From NCBI RefSeq assembly GCF_003111645.1, contig NZ_CP022187.1, positions 3,968,001 to 4,032,000 of the forward strand: DNA of 64,000 nt. Direction: 5' to 3'. Both the position numbers and the translations under genes were made by a program. Shown piece by piece: positions 53,880 through 64,000 of this stretch. The notes beneath the pieces are model-generated. The model was not told the DNA's origin and made no database searches. It saw only the letters and a list, made by a program, of their open reading frames with translations. This DNA comes from Parazoarcus communis. GTDB lineage: Bacteria > Pseudomonadota > Gammaproteobacteria > Burkholderiales > Rhodocyclaceae. Position 1 is the first letter of the stretch; each line of letters starts with the position of its first letter.

Positions 53880-54323
53880 ATGTTTCAGGGAGCCGCAGCG
53901 CTGAGTCTCGATGCGAAGGGTCGCCTTGCGATTCCCTCGCGGCATCGTGACGCGCTTGCTGTTGAGAATGGGCAGGTGGTCATCACCGCCCATCCTCACG
54001 GCTGCCTGATCGTTTACCCGGTTCCTGCGTGGGAGCCGATCCGTGACAAGGTCTTGAGTGCGCCCAGCCTCGACCCGGTCTCGGCCCAGCTGAAGCGACT
54101 CCTCGTCGGCTTTGCCCAGGATGAGGCGCTCGACAGCGCCGGGCGCGTGCTGATTGCGCCTTCCCTGCGGCAGTTCGCCCGTCTCGAAAAACAGGTCTGG
54201 CTGGTGGGTCAGGGCAGCCACTTCGAACTCTGGTCCGACGCTGGCTGGCAGAAACAGCAGGAAGCCATGATGGCGCTGGCAGGCACCGGGTTGCCGCCTG
54301 GCTTTGAGAGTCTGGCGCTATGA
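53880..54323 (+). CDS. mraZ: Transcriptional regulator MraZ
   Basis: 147 aa from [10 protein letters not shown] with AGGGGG 4 bases before the ATG; the longer frame would translate the operator. Two AbrB-like MraZ domains carry [10 protein letters not shown] (about 9-18) and [10 protein letters not shown] (about 80-89), the DxxGR motifs. It forms a ring that represses the dcw operon by binding tandem repeats. Overlaps rsmH by 4 bases. Confidence 0.95.
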   Translation: MFQGAAALSLDAKGRLAIPSRHRDALAVENGQVVITAHPHGCLIVYPVPAWEPIRDKVLSAPSLDPVSAQLKRLLVGFAQDEALDSAGRVLIAPSLRQFARLEKQVWLVGQGSHFELWSDAGWQKQQEAMMALAGTGLPPGFESLAL

Positions 54324-55258
54324 GCGAACAAGCGCTGCACATCACCGTTTTGCTCAAGGAGGGCGTCGATGCACTGGCGATCAAGCCTGACGGCATCTAC
54401 GTGGACTGCACTTTCGGGCGTGGTGGGCACAGTCGCGAGATCCTTGCGCGGCTTGGCCCGGCCGGGCGCCTGATCGCCTTCGATCGTGACCTCGTTGCCA
54501 TTGCGGCCGGACGGGAGATGAATGACGACCGCCTGACGCTGGTCCATGCCCCGTTCAGCGACCTCGATATCGAGCTCGAGCAGCTCGGCGTGGGGCTGGT
54601 GGATGGCGTGCTGATGGATCTCGGGGTGTCGTCTCCACAGCTCGATGACGGCGCACGCGGGATGAGCTTTCGCTTTGATGCGCCGCTCGACATGCGCATG
54701 GACACAAGTCGCGGACAGACCGTAGCAGACTGGCTGGCGGATGCTTCCGTCGCCCAAATCACGGAGGTACTCAGAGATTATGGAGAAGAACGGTTTGCTT
54801 ATGCGATTGCAAAGGCGATTGCAGCTGCTCGGGCAGGGGGGGCTGTCGAAACCACTGGACAACTTGCCGCGATCGTGGAAAAAACGGTCCGCACGCGCGA
54901 GCCGGGGAAGCACCCAGCGACGCGCAGTTTCCAGGCTCTACGGATTTTCATCAATCAGGAGCTTGAGGAGCTGACGCAGGTGCTGCCCGCCTGTGTTCGT
55001 CGTCTGCGCACTGGCGGCCGGCTGGCCGTGATCAGTTTTCATTCTCTCGAGGACCGCATCGTCAAGCGCTTCATGCGTGACGGCTCGCGTCCGCCCCAGT
55101 TGCCGTCGCGCCTGCCGGTGCGTGCAGCCGACATGCCAAAGCCGCCGCTGGTGCTGGTCGGCAAGGCGGTGCATCCGGGGGATGCAGAGGTTGCACTCAA
55201 CCCGCGCTCCCGCAGTGCGGTGATGCGCGTGGCCGAACGCACGGAGGCAGCAGCATGA
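54320..55258 (+). CDS. rsmH: 16S rRNA m4C1402 N4-methyltransferase RsmH (MraW)
   Basis: 312 aa. SAM motif [16 protein letters not shown] near residue 30, then [30 protein letters not shown] and the C-terminal [15 protein letters not shown]. It methylates the same nucleotide C1402 as RsmI, whose gene lies 3 kb upstream. Overlaps ftsL by 4 bases. Confidence 0.97.
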   Translation: MSEQALHITVLLKEGVDALAIKPDGIYVDCTFGRGGHSREILARLGPAGRLIAFDRDLVAIAAGREMNDDRLTLVHAPFSDLDIELEQLGVGLVDGVLMDLGVSSPQLDDGARGMSFRFDAPLDMRMDTSRGQTVADWLADASVAQITEVLRDYGEERFAYAIAKAIAAARAGGAVETTGQLAAIVEKTVRTREPGKHPATRSFQALRIFINQELEELTQVLPACVRRLRTGGRLAVISFHSLEDRIVKRFMRDGSRPPQLPSRLPVRAADMPKPPLVLVGKAVHPGDAEVALNPRSRSAVMRVAERTEAAA

Positions 55259-55518
55259 TCCGCCTCGATGCACTCCTCGTCGCGCTCGTGGTGGCCAGTG
55301 CGCTCGGCGTCGTTGCCGCACAGCACCAGGCCAGAAAACTGTTCTCCGCGCTTGAGCGCGAGCAGACGCGCGCGCACGGACTCGAGGTCGAGTGGGGGCA
55401 GCTGCAGCTCGAGCAAAGCACCTGGGCGGCGCATGGGCGTGTCGAGAAGCTCGCCCGTGAGCGCCTTGGTCTGCGGCCGCCCGTACAGGGTCAGGTCGTC
55501 GTGCTGGAGGCGCAATGA
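55255..55518 (+). CDS. ftsL: Cell division protein FtsL
   Basis: 87 aa. A very short cytoplasmic tail, one TM helix (about 4-23) and a periplasmic leucine-zipper coiled coil (about 25-70) ending in [20 protein letters not shown]. It forms the FtsQLB activator of septal synthesis. Position between rsmH and ftsI and overlaps of 4 bases on both sides confirm it. Confidence 0.95.
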   Translation: MIRLDALLVALVVASALGVVAAQHQARKLFSALEREQTRAHGLEVEWGQLQLEQSTWAAHGRVEKLARERLGLRPPVQGQVVVLEAQ

Positions 55519-57275
55519 TGCAGAAGCAGCGCACTGTGACCTTCAATCACAATCCCTTGCTCAAGCGCGAGCTGCCCGTGTGGCGCTCGCGTTTTGTGCT
55601 GATGGTGCTGCTCGGCTCCATGCTGGTGCTGATCGGGCGGGCGCTGTTCCTGCAAGGCATCAACAACGAGTTTCTCCAGGCCAAGGGCGAGATGCGCTAC
55701 GCCCGTGTGCTTGAGGTGCCCGCAACCCGGGGGCGGATCACCGATCGCAATGGCGACATGTTCGCCGTGAGCACGCCGGTGCGTTCCGTGTGGGCAATTC
55801 CATCCGACGTCAGTCTTGAGCCAGGCGAGGCACGGCAGCTGGCAAAGCTGCTTGAGATGGATGTGCCCGAACTCAATGCCAAGCTGGCGTCGGGTCGTGA
55901 CTTCGCCTACCTCAAGCGTCAGCTCTCACCCGATGTGGCCGAGCGTATCGCCGAGCTCAAGCTCCCGGGCATCCATCAGCAGCGTGAATATCGCCGTTTC
56001 TACCCGGGTGGCGAGGTGACCGCCCACATGCTGGGTTTCACCAGCGTCGAAGACCGTGGCCAGGAAGGCATCGAGCTCGCGTACGAGGCTCAGCTTGCCG
56101 GTCAGCCCGGTTCGCGGCGGGTGATCAAGGATCGTCGCGGGCAGGTCGTCGAGGACGTCGAGTCCATCCGGCCGCCGCGAGATGGCGAGGACGTCGTGCT
56201 CGCGATGGACGGCAAGATCCAGTATCTCGCCTACTCGGCCTTGCGCGAAGCCATGCAGAAATTCCGCGCCAAGGCGGGCGCCGTCGTCGTCGTGGATGTG
56301 CAGACCGGCGAAGTGCTGGCGCTGGCCAACGCCCCCACCTTCAATCCGAACAATCGCGCCAACCTGACCGGGGCCCAGTTGCGGAACCGGGCGTTCACCG
56401 ACACCTTCGAGCCGGGTTCGGTCATGAAGCCCTTCGTCGCCGCGCTTGCGCTCGAGAGTGGCAAGTTCAAGGCCGCGACCAAGATCGATACCAGTCCGGG
56501 CCGCATGACGATCGGCACTGCAACGATCGGCGACGCGCATCCTCATGGCGTCCTGACGGTTGCCGAGGTCATCCAGAAGTCGTCCAACGTCGGCACCGTC
56601 AAGATGGCGCTGCAGTTCAGCCCGGATGAGATGTGGCGCCTGCTGGACGGGCTTGGCTTCGGCTCGCAGCTCAGCCTCGGATTTCCGGGTGAAGCGGCGG
56701 GCCGCCTGCGCCCGGCCAAGTCATGGCGTCCGATCGAGCAGGCCACGATGTCCTATGGACACGGGATTTCGGTCAGTCTGATTCAGGTCGCGCACGCATA
56801 TCTCGCTTTCGCGCGAGATGGCGATCTGCTGCCGCTGTCGCTGACCCGGGTCGACACGGCAAAAGCGGCCCCGAAGCGTGTTTTCTCGCCGCAGGTGGCA
56901 AGAGAGGTCCGGGCCATGCTTGAGCTGGCTGCCGGGCCCGGTGGGACGGCGCCCCAGGCCCAGGTGCCTGGCTATCGCGTTGCCGGCAAGACCGGCACCG
57001 CATACAAGCTTGAGGGTGGACAGTACGTCAAGAAGTACATCTCCTCGTTTGTCGGTCTTGCACCGGTTTCCCGTCCGCGGCTGGTCGTCGCGGTGATGAT
57101 CGATGAGCCAACCGGCGCGCATTACGGTGGTGCAGTTGCTGCCCCCGTCTTTGCCCGTATCGTCGAAGGCTCCCTGCGCGCACTGGGTGTGGCGCCCGAT
57201 GCGCCCATCACGCCACTGCAACTTGCCCGCAAGCAAGGTGCAGAAGCCCCGACCACCGTGCGGGAGAGCATGTGA
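55515..57275 (+). CDS. ftsI: Septal peptidoglycan transpeptidase FtsI (PBP3)
   Basis: 586 aa class B penicillin-binding protein. TM anchor about 25-45; pedestal dimerisation domain with ATRGRITDRNG; transpeptidase motifs are SVMK (EPGSVMKPF, the SxxK serine), SSN (IQKSSNVGT) and KTGTA. Two ATGs are adjacent at the start; the first gives ATGA-type overlap with ftsL. It cross-links septal peptidoglycan with FtsW. Confidence 0.97.
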   Translation: MMQKQRTVTFNHNPLLKRELPVWRSRFVLMVLLGSMLVLIGRALFLQGINNEFLQAKGEMRYARVLEVPATRGRITDRNGDMFAVSTPVRSVWAIPSDVSLEPGEARQLAKLLEMDVPELNAKLASGRDFAYLKRQLSPDVAERIAELKLPGIHQQREYRRFYPGGEVTAHMLGFTSVEDRGQEGIELAYEAQLAGQPGSRRVIKDRRGQVVEDVESIRPPRDGEDVVLAMDGKIQYLAYSALREAMQKFRAKAGAVVVVDVQTGEVLALANAPTFNPNNRANLTGAQLRNRAFTDTFEPGSVMKPFVAALALESGKFKAATKIDTSPGRMTIGTATIGDAHPHGVLTVAEVIQKSSNVGTVKMALQFSPDEMWRLLDGLGFGSQLSLGFPGEAAGRLRPAKSWRPIEQATMSYGHGISVSLIQVAHAYLAFARDGDLLPLSLTRVDTAKAAPKRVFSPQVAREVRAMLELAAGPGGTAPQAQVPGYRVAGKTGTAYKLEGGQYVKKYISSFVGLAPVSRPRLVVAVMIDEPTGAHYGGAVAAPVFARIVEGSLRALGVAPDAPITPLQLARKQGAEAPTTVRESM

Positions 57276-58771
57276 GCGAGCAGGCCCAGGCGATCCTCGA
57301 ACAGCTGCGCATGCAGGGCGTCACGCCCGCGGGCATCACCGCCGATTCGCGCCGCGTTGGCGCGGGCGACGTCTTTGCGGCGTGGCCGGGCTACGCGACC
57401 GACGGCCGTCGCTTCATCGACTCCGCCGTCGCCGCGGGTGCTGCTGCTGTGCTTTACGAAGGCAGTGACGGCTTTCAGTGCGCCACGGGTGCCCGCCCGC
57501 TCATCGCGGTCAATGGCCTGCGCGAACTGGCCGGACATCTGGCGCACGAAATCTACGAGCGTCCCTCGGAGAAACTCTGGCTCGCCGGCGTGACGGGCAC
57601 CAATGGCAAGACCACGGTCAGCCAGTGGCTGGCGCGGGCGCTGGATGAACTCGGTTGCCGCTGCGGCATCGTCGGCACGCTGGGCTGCGGCTTTGTCGAC
57701 CAGCTGTCGGCAAGTGCCAATACCACCCCGGACGCGCTCGATCTGCATCGTCTGCTGGCCGGCTTTGTGGCGGGCGGTGCGGGTGCGGCCGCGATGGAAG
57801 TGTCCTCGATCGGGCTCGACCAGGGGCGGGTGAATGGTGCCCGCTTCGACGTGGCAATCTTCACCAACCTGTCGCGGGACCATCTCGACTATCACCGCAC
57901 GATGGATGCCTATGCGGCCGCCAAGGCCCGCATGTTCGATCTGCCGGGTGTTGGCGAAGTGGTGATCAACCTCGACGATGCCTTCGGCCTGATGCAGGCG
58001 CGCCGTCTGCTTGCCGAGGGGCGGCGCGTGCTGGGCTACACCCGCATCGCCTCGAATGCAGACGCGGTACCGGGCGCTCGCGTGCTGATCGGCGACCGCC
58101 TTGAAGCCACTGTTTCCGGCCTGCGTTTCACCGTGCTCTGGGAGGGCCGCAAGTTTGATCTCCAGGTGCGCATGGTGGCCCCCTTCAACGTGTCCAACCT
58201 GCTTGCCGTCATCGGCGCCCTGATTGCCCGTGGCGTAGCACTGGATGAAGCACTGCACGTGGCGGCCAGGCTGACGCCGCCCGAAGGCCGCATGCAACTC
58301 GTCGGTGGCGTGGGAGAGCCCTTGATCGTGATTGACTATGCGCACTCTCCGGATGCGCTGGCAAAAGTGCTCGAGGCCTTGCGCGGTACGGTGCGTACCC
58401 GCAGCGGACGGCTGATCTGCGTGTTTGGCTGTGGCGGTGACCGAGACCCCGGCAAGCGGCCGATGATGGGAGAGGTGGTGCGCGAACTTGCCGACCGTGT
58501 CGTGGTAACGAGTGACAACCCGCGCAGCGAAGATCCGCAGCAGATCATCGACGCAATCATGGAGGGCGCAGGTCCCGGTGCGGAGAGCATCGTTGACCGC
58601 GCGCTGGCGATCCGGACGGCGGTTGCGGAGGCCGGCGCTGACGATGTGATCCTTCTTGCTGGAAAGGGGCATGAGCCCTATCAGGAAGTCCACGGCACGC
58701 GCCTGCCCTTCCTTGATCTTGAACATGCCCGTGCGGCCTTGCGCGAATGGAACGGGGGGAGCAACACATGA
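57272..58771 (+). CDS. murE: UDP-MurNAc-L-Ala-D-Glu:meso-DAP ligase MurE
   Basis: 499 aa, GTG start overlapping the ftsI stop (GTGA). ATP loop [16 protein letters not shown]; the DNPRSEDP motif marks meso-diaminopimelate specificity. It adds the third residue of the stem peptide. Overlaps murF by 4 bases. Confidence 0.97.
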   Translation: MSEQAQAILEQLRMQGVTPAGITADSRRVGAGDVFAAWPGYATDGRRFIDSAVAAGAAAVLYEGSDGFQCATGARPLIAVNGLRELAGHLAHEIYERPSEKLWLAGVTGTNGKTTVSQWLARALDELGCRCGIVGTLGCGFVDQLSASANTTPDALDLHRLLAGFVAGGAGAAAMEVSSIGLDQGRVNGARFDVAIFTNLSRDHLDYHRTMDAYAAAKARMFDLPGVGEVVINLDDAFGLMQARRLLAEGRRVLGYTRIASNADAVPGARVLIGDRLEATVSGLRFTVLWEGRKFDLQVRMVAPFNVSNLLAVIGALIARGVALDEALHVAARLTPPEGRMQLVGGVGEPLIVIDYAHSPDALAKVLEALRGTVRTRSGRLICVFGCGGDRDPGKRPMMGEVVRELADRVVVTSDNPRSEDPQQIIDAIMEGAGPGAESIVDRALAIRTAVAEAGADDVILLAGKGHEPYQEVHGTRLPFLDLEHARAALREWNGGSNT

Positions 58772-60180
58772 TGACGCTGCTGGACGCGGTGCGCGCCCTT
58801 GCCACCCGGGATGCCCGGGTCATCGGTGTCGCGCGCTTCGAGTCGGTTGGAACGGATACCCGTAATCTGCAGGCCGGGCAGCTCTTCGTTGCCCTGCGCG
58901 GCGACCGCTTCGACGGGCACGATTTCATCGATGTCGCCGCTGCCGCCGGGGCCGCCGCCGCACTGGTGGATTCGCGCTGGGCGGAAATGCACCCGGGCGC
59001 GCCCTTGCCACTGGTGATCGTGGACGACACCCGGCTGGCACTCGGCACGCTTGCAGCCGCCTGGCGTGCCGGTTTCGACCTGCCTCTGATCGGCGTGACC
59101 GGCAGCAATGGCAAGACCACGGTAAAGGAAATGTGCGCAGCCATCATGCGGGCGGACGCAGCCCTGAACGGCGCGGGTGGCGATGCCGTGCTGGCGACGC
59201 GGGGCAACCTGAACAACGACATCGGCCTGCCGCTGACCCTGCTTGAGCTGCGTGACCACCATCGTGCGGCCGTGATCGAGATGGGGATGAACCGTCCGGG
59301 CGAGATTGCCTACCTGACCGGCCTCGCCCGTCCGACCGTGGCCGTGGTGAACAACGCACAGCGGGCACACCTGCAGGGCATGGGCTCGCTGACCGAAGTG
59401 GCGCGCGAGAAAGGCAGCATCTACCAGGGCCTCAGATCCGATGGCGTGGCGATCATCAACGCCGACGATGCGCACGCGGACTACTGGCGGGAGATCAACG
59501 CCGGTCACAGGATTGTGACATTCGGTATCGACGAGGCAGCGGACGTGCGCGGCCGGTGTACCCTCCACGGCCTCGGATCGCAGCTCGAACTCGACACTCA
59601 GCAGGGGCGGGTCGGGATCGTGCTGCAGGTGCCGGGTCTTCACAACGCACGCAATGCCGTTGCGGCGGCGGCAGCCTGCCTCGCAGCCGGCGCCGCACTG
59701 GAGGCGGTGGTCGAAGGGCTGGCCGATTTCGTTGGGACCAAGGGACGTCTGCAGCGTCGCTCCGGGCCGCACGGTTCGGTCATTCTGGATGACAGCTATA
59801 ACGCCAACCCCGATTCCGTGCGCGCAGGGATCGACGTTCTGGCGCTGACGCCCGGGCATACGTTTCTGGTGCTGGGCGACATGGGCGAGATCGGCGAGAC
59901 CAGCGCTCAGGTGCATGACGAAATCGGTGGCTATGCCAAGAGCAAGGGTGTCGACGGGCTCTACGCACTGGGTGATGTGAGCGCGGTGGCCGCGCGCAAC
60001 TTCGGCGAAGGTGGTGCCCATTTCGGCAGCGTCGAGGCCCTGGTCGAAGCGCTTGCCGGGCAACTCGATGCCGATTCGGTGGTGCTGGTGAAGGGCTCGC
60101 GCTTCATGCGCATGGAACGTGTGGCGGATGCGCTCGCTGCACTGCACAATACCGCCCCTCGTACGGAAACAGGTTCCTAA
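58768..60180 (+). CDS. murF: UDP-MurNAc-tripeptide:D-Ala-D-Ala ligase MurF
   Basis: 470 aa from [10 protein letters not shown]; the ATG overlaps the murE TGA and has GGGGGAG in front. ATP loop [14 protein letters not shown], then [12 protein letters not shown] and the C-terminal [13 protein letters not shown], all MurF wording. Completes the pentapeptide precursor. mraY starts one base after its stop. Confidence 0.97.
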   Translation: MMTLLDAVRALATRDARVIGVARFESVGTDTRNLQAGQLFVALRGDRFDGHDFIDVAAAAGAAAALVDSRWAEMHPGAPLPLVIVDDTRLALGTLAAAWRAGFDLPLIGVTGSNGKTTVKEMCAAIMRADAALNGAGGDAVLATRGNLNNDIGLPLTLLELRDHHRAAVIEMGMNRPGEIAYLTGLARPTVAVVNNAQRAHLQGMGSLTEVAREKGSIYQGLRSDGVAIINADDAHADYWREINAGHRIVTFGIDEAADVRGRCTLHGLGSQLELDTQQGRVGIVLQVPGLHNARNAVAAAAACLAAGAALEAVVEGLADFVGTKGRLQRRSGPHGSVILDDSYNANPDSVRAGIDVLALTPGHTFLVLGDMGEIGETSAQVHDEIGGYAKSKGVDGLYALGDVSAVAARNFGEGGAHFGSVEALVEALAGQLDADSVVLVKGSRFMRMERVADALAALHNTAPRTETGS

Positions 60181-60181
60181 T

Positions 60182-61270
60182 ATGCTGCACGAACTCGCGC
60201 TCTGGCTCAGTCAGGATATCCGCGGCTTCAATGTCTTCGGCTACATCACGTTGCGCACCGTGCTGGCCGCGCTGACTGCGCTCGCGCTTTCCCTGATGGC
60301 AGGGCCGGGCGTGATCCGCTGGCTGGCCGCGAAGAAGATCGGTCAGGCGGTGCGCGACGATGGTCCGAAGTCACACCTGACCAAGACCGGTACGCCGACA
60401 ATGGGCGGCGCCCTCATCCTGCTGTCGATTGCGGTCACCGTCTTCCTGTGGGGCGATCTCAGCAATGGCTATATCTGGGTGACGCTGTTCGTGACGCTCG
60501 GCTTCGGTGCCGTGGGCTGGGTGGATGACTGGCGCAAGGTGGTGCACCGTGACCCCAAGGGGCTGGCCAGCCGCTGGAAGTATCTGTGGACCTCGCTGAT
60601 TGCGCTGGCTGCGGCGATCTTCCTGGGTGTGACCGCGAGCACGCCAGCTGAAACCGAACTGATCGTGCCCTTCTTCAAGGCCGTGACATATCCGCTGGGC
60701 GTCTTCGGCTTCATCGCGCTGACCTATTTCGTCATCAACGGCACCAGCCACGCGGTCAACCTGACTGACGGTCTCGACGGCCTCGCAATCATGCCAACGG
60801 TGATGGTGGCCGGCGCACTCGCGATCTTTGCCTATGTTGCCGGGCATGTCGGCTTCTCGAAGTATCTCGGCGTGCCCTATGTCGCCGGTGCAGGCGAGCT
60901 CGCGGTGTTCTGCGGCGCGATCTGCGGTGCCGGGCTCGGCTTCCTGTGGTTCAACGCCTATCCGGCCGAAGTGTTCATGGGCGACGTCGGTGCGCTGGCG
61001 CTGGGCGCGGCGCTCGGGACCATCGCCGTCATCGTGCGTCAGGAAATCGTGCTCTTCATCATGGGCGGACTGTTCGTTGCTGAAACCCTGTCGGTGATGG
61101 TGCAGGTGCTGTACTTCAAGATCAGCGGTGGCAAGCGGATCTTCCGCATGGCGCCGCTGCATCACCACTACGAGCTGGGTGGATGGAAGGAAACGCAGGT
61201 GGTGGTCCGCTTCTGGATCATCACCATCATGCTGGTGCTGTTTGGTTTGTCGACGCTGAAACTGAGATGA
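60182..61270 (+). CDS. mraY: Phospho-MurNAc-pentapeptide transferase MraY
   Basis: 362 aa, ten TM helices. Aspartate-rich [10 protein letters not shown], then [22 protein letters not shown] and the final HHHYELGGW are the conserved active-site motifs. It moves phospho-MurNAc-pentapeptide to undecaprenyl phosphate (lipid I). Overlaps murD by 4 bases. Confidence 0.98.
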   Translation: MLHELALWLSQDIRGFNVFGYITLRTVLAALTALALSLMAGPGVIRWLAAKKIGQAVRDDGPKSHLTKTGTPTMGGALILLSIAVTVFLWGDLSNGYIWVTLFVTLGFGAVGWVDDWRKVVHRDPKGLASRWKYLWTSLIALAAAIFLGVTASTPAETELIVPFFKAVTYPLGVFGFIALTYFVINGTSHAVNLTDGLDGLAIMPTVMVAGALAIFAYVAGHVGFSKYLGVPYVAGAGELAVFCGAICGAGLGFLWFNAYPAEVFMGDVGALALGAALGTIAVIVRQEIVLFIMGGLFVAETLSVMVQVLYFKISGGKRIFRMAPLHHHYELGGWKETQVVVRFWIITIMLVLFGLSTLKLR

Positions 61271-62667
61271 GCACGTTCGCAGCTAAACACGTTCTGGTAC
61301 TCGGGCTGGGTGAATCCGGTCTCGCGATGGCACGCTGGTGCGGGCGCCAGGGCGCACGGCTGCGCGTGGCCGACAGTCGCGAGCGGCCGCCCGGTCTCGA
61401 TACCCTGCAGCAGGACGTGCCGCTGGCCGAGATCATCACGGGTGCTTTCGGAAATGAAGTGCTCGAAGGTGTCGATCTGCTTGCGGTCAGTCCCGGCCTT
61501 GACCCCCGCACGGGCGTGATTGCCGAAGCTACGCGCCGGGGCCTGCCGGTCACCGGCGAGATGAGCCTGCTCGCTGCGGCATTGCGCGACCTCGGTGTGA
61601 GGGACGAGACCCGCGTCATCGCCATCACCGGGACCAACGGCAAGACCACCACGACCGCGCTGACCGCGGCACTGGCCGCAGCGTCGGGCATGGATGCCGT
61701 CGCGGCGGGCAATATCAGTCCGGCCGCCCTCGACGTGCTCATGGACCGCCTCGACCGCGGCGAAGATCTGCCCGCGTGCTGGGTGCTCGAACTGTCGAGC
61801 TTCCAGATCGAAACCATGGAAGGGCTCGATCCGGATGCAGCGACCGTGCTCAACGTGACCGACGACCACCTCGACCGCTACGCCGATCTCGAAGCCTACG
61901 CTGCGACCAAGGCGAAGATCTTCGAGGGCAAGGGTGCGCAGGTGCTTAACCGGGACGACGAACGCGTGCTGGCTATGGCGCGCCCGGGGCGGAGAGTGCT
62001 CGGCTTTTCAACGTCGGCGCCGCAGTGTGCCGACGATTACGGCCTGATCAGTCAGGCCGGTGAAGACTGGCTTGAGCGTGGTGACGAGCGGCTTATTCCG
62101 CTGGCCGCGTTGCCGATCGCCGGACGCCACAATGCGGCCAATGCGATGGCAGCCCTGGCCTTGTGCGAAGCCGGTCTTGGTCTGGACCCGCAGGCCCTGC
62201 TGCCAGCGCTGCGCGCCTTCCGCGGTCTCCCTCACAGGGTTGAACTGGTCGCCGAACGTGACGACGGCGTGCGCTTCTACGACGATTCCAAGGGCACGAA
62301 CGTCGGTGCCACGGTTGCAGCGCTGGACGGTCTTGCCGGCACGGTCGTGCTGATCGCCGGCGGTGATGGCAAGGGGCAGGACTTCTCGCCGCTTGCAGAG
62401 CCGTTCTCGCGTCATGTTCGTGCTGCCGTGCTCATTGGACGTGATGCAGCACGGATCGAGGCGGGTGTCGCGGGATGCGGCGTCCCGCTCGAGCATGCCG
62501 ACAGACTCGATGCGGCTGTTGAGCGTGCTGCGCAGCTGGCCCAACCAGGCGATGTGGTGCTGCTCTCACCGGCCTGCTCCAGCCTCGACATGTTCCGCAA
62601 CTATGCGCATCGTGCCGACGTCTTTGTCGCGGCCGTGCGCAGGCTGCCGGGGGTCAGCGCCCGATGA
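61267..62667 (+). CDS. murD: UDP-MurNAc-L-Ala:D-Glu ligase MurD
   Basis: 466 aa from [21 protein letters not shown] loop [14 protein letters not shown], then [20 protein letters not shown] and the C-terminal [12 protein letters not shown] with [12 protein letters not shown]. Adds D-Glu to UDP-MurNAc-L-Ala. Overlaps ftsW by 4 bases. Confidence 0.97.
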   Translation: MSTFAAKHVLVLGLGESGLAMARWCGRQGARLRVADSRERPPGLDTLQQDVPLAEIITGAFGNEVLEGVDLLAVSPGLDPRTGVIAEATRRGLPVTGEMSLLAAALRDLGVRDETRVIAITGTNGKTTTTALTAALAAASGMDAVAAGNISPAALDVLMDRLDRGEDLPACWVLELSSFQIETMEGLDPDAATVLNVTDDHLDRYADLEAYAATKAKIFEGKGAQVLNRDDERVLAMARPGRRVLGFSTSAPQCADDYGLISQAGEDWLERGDERLIPLAALPIAGRHNAANAMAALALCEAGLGLDPQALLPALRAFRGLPHRVELVAERDDGVRFYDDSKGTNVGATVAALDGLAGTVVLIAGGDGKGQDFSPLAEPFSRHVRAAVLIGRDAARIEAGVAGCGVPLEHADRLDAAVERAAQLAQPGDVVLLSPACSSLDMFRNYAHRADVFVAAVRRLPGVSAR

Positions 62668-63896
62668 AGATTTCAGCCGCGCTCGCCGGAATGTTTGCCT
62701 CCCGTACGCCGCGCACCAGCAGCGCCGGGGCACGCACGGTCGCGCGCATGATGCGGCCGTCGGCACCGGCTCGTGAGCTCGATCTGCTGCTGATCTGGTC
62801 CGCAGTCGGCCTGCTGCTGCTTGGCCTGGTGATGGTGTATTCAGCCTCGATCGCGATTGCCGAGGGCAGCCGCTTTACCGGCAACCAGTCGCATTACTTC
62901 CTGATGCGCCATGCGGTCTTTCTTGCGGTCGGCATCGGTGTCGGGCTGGTGGCGTTCCAGCTGCCGATGACACAGTGGCAGCGGCTCGCGCCCGCCCTGT
63001 TCGTGGGCGGCGTGGTGCTGCTGATCGTGGTGCTGATTCCGGGTGTCGGGCGCGAGGTCAATGGCGCTCAGCGCTGGCTGTCGCTTGGTCCGGTCAACCT
63101 GCAGCCCTCGGAGCTGATGAAGGTGTTTGCCGCGATCTATGCGGCGGACTACACGGTGCGCAAGCTCGACGCCATGGGCAGCTTCAAGCGCGGCTTCCTG
63201 CCGATGATGATGGTCATCCTTTTCGTCGGTTTCCTGCTGCTGCGCGAGCCCGACTTCGGCGCCTTCGTGGTGATCACCGCGATTGCGTTCGGTGTGCTCT
63301 TCCTCGGCGGCGTGAATATCCGCGTGTTTGCGCTGCTCGGCGTCGTGGCGCTGATCGGTTTCGTGATTCTGATCTGGACCTCACCCTATCGGCGCGAGCG
63401 CATTTTCGGTTTCATGGACCCGTGGCAGGACGCATTCGGCAAGGGCTATCAGCTGTCGCATGCGCTGATCGCCTTCGGTCGCGGCGAATGGTTCGGCGTC
63501 GGCCTCGGTGCGAGCGTCGAGAAGCTCTTCTACCTGCCCGAAGCGCATACCGACTTCCTGCTCTCGGTGATTGCCGAAGAGCTCGGATTTGTCGGCGTGG
63601 TCGTGGTCGTCGGCATGTTCGCGATCCTGATTCAGCGCGCCTTCGTCATTGGTCGTGAGGCAATCAAGCTCGAGCGCTATTTCTCCGGCCTGGTGGCGCA
63701 GGGCATCGGTCTGTGGATGGGCGTCCAGTCCTTCATCAACATGGGTGTGAACACCGGCCTGCTGCCGACAAAGGGGCTGACCCTGCCGCTGATGAGCTTC
63801 GGTGGCTCCGGCATCGTGGCCAACTGCCTGGCGCTCGCCATTCTGCTGCGGATCGACTGGGAAGTCAGGCAAATGAAACGGGGAGGCGGGTCATGA
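62664..63896 (+). CDS. ftsW: Septal peptidoglycan glycosyltransferase FtsW
   Basis: 410 aa SEDS protein with about ten TM helices. A cytoplasmic N-terminus of about 40 residues is followed by [18 protein letters not shown]. Conserved [20 protein letters not shown] and the C-terminal [21 protein letters not shown] mark FtsW. It polymerises lipid II with FtsI. Overlaps murG by 4 bases. Confidence 0.96.
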   Translation: MKISAALAGMFASRTPRTSSAGARTVARMMRPSAPARELDLLLIWSAVGLLLLGLVMVYSASIAIAEGSRFTGNQSHYFLMRHAVFLAVGIGVGLVAFQLPMTQWQRLAPALFVGGVVLLIVVLIPGVGREVNGAQRWLSLGPVNLQPSELMKVFAAIYAADYTVRKLDAMGSFKRGFLPMMMVILFVGFLLLREPDFGAFVVITAIAFGVLFLGGVNIRVFALLGVVALIGFVILIWTSPYRRERIFGFMDPWQDAFGKGYQLSHALIAFGRGEWFGVGLGASVEKLFYLPEAHTDFLLSVIAEELGFVGVVVVVGMFAILIQRAFVIGREAIKLERYFSGLVAQGIGLWMGVQSFINMGVNTGLLPTKGLTLPLMSFGGSGIVANCLALAILLRIDWEVRQMKRGGGS

Positions 63897-64000
63897 AAAC
63901 CCTGTTGATGATGGCTGGCGGCACAGGCGGCCATATCTTCCCCGGTGTGGCGGTCGCCGAGGCGCTCAAGGCGAAGGGCTGGCACATCGTATGGATGGGC
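63893..64000 (+). CDS. murG: MurG UDP-GlcNAc:lipid I transferase, N-terminal part only
   Basis: Only 36 codons are in the window. [20 protein letters not shown] contains the glycine-rich GGTGGH loop specific to MurG, followed by [16 protein letters not shown]. It makes lipid II. The ATG overlaps the ftsW stop by 4 bases; the rest lies beyond the right edge. Confidence 0.95.
   Translation, partial: MKTLLMMAGGTGGHIFPGVAVAEALKAKGWHIVWMG

Noticed and set aside
57122-60147. Long minus-strand frames opposite murE and murF
   Set aside because: Shadows of the dcw genes, with no ribosome site or recognisable domain.

Overview
This 64 kb window is a GC-rich, densely packed chromosomal segment from a betaproteobacterium. 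The gene order (tol-pal, hslVU, aroQ-accBC-prmA, rsmI-pyrC-rnpB-mraZ-dcw) and protein flavour point to the Rhodocyclales (Azoarcus/Aromatoleum/Thauera type). That placement is inference from gene content, not a database match. I saw no insertion sequence, prophage, CRISPR array or tRNA. Almost every base is coding and many neighbours share 1 to 4 bp stop/start overlaps.

Layout. (1) 1-4481, minus strand: ybgC-tolQ-tolR-tolA-tolB-pal-cpoB, the trans-envelope Tol-Pal machine. (2) 4687-7815, plus: an internally duplicated STAS protein, then the HslVU protease. (3) 7982-12448: AEC carrier, CHASE-PAS-GGDEF cyclase, HslR, AzlCD exporter. (4) 12465-27349, minus: an iron island. It holds feoB-feoA; a Fiu-like TonB-dependent receptor followed by an FMN alpha-hydroxy-acid dehydrogenase and a PiuC dioxygenase; a MacAB/NodT tripartite pump; tonB-exbB-exbD; bacterioferritin with its ferredoxin; and hemP. 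Fur-box-like sites lie in front of feoB, the receptor and hemP. (5) 27463-31551, minus: an envelope/c-di-GMP operon (GGDEF-EAL protein, outer-membrane beta-barrel, small PBP-like protein). (6) 31575-34528: malonyl-CoA decarboxylase, lgt, yceH. (7) 34680-37948: a CHASE2 class III cyclase convergent with an OmpA-like lipoprotein and a FecR-domain protein. (8) 38154-41275: glycosyltransferase, PfkB kinase, glycine-zipper lipoprotein, dgkA. (9) 41364-47352, minus: hypothetical-tlpA-aroQ-accB-accC-prmA-DUF3426 protein. (10) 47441-53022: mpl, dolP-diaA-yraN, divergent rsmI, pyrC and a lipoprotein. (11) 53145-53526: RNase P RNA. (12) 53880 to the end, plus: the dcw division and cell-wall cluster mraZ-rsmH-ftsL-ftsI-murE-murF-mraY-murD-ftsW-murG(partial), preceded by MraZ-binding repeats.

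How it fits together. Much of the window serves the envelope: Tol-Pal, lipoprotein maturation (Lgt), muropeptide recycling (Mpl), outer-membrane quality (DolP) and septal peptidoglycan synthesis. The iron island couples Fe2+ import, ferric-siderophore uptake with its own TonB-ExbBD motor, a pump that could recycle or export a siderophore, and iron storage. The least explained parts are the two signalling loci (EAL/beta-barrel/PBP-like and CHASE2 cyclase/OmpA/FecR), the duplicated STAS protein, and the oxidoreductase pair in the siderophore receptor operon.
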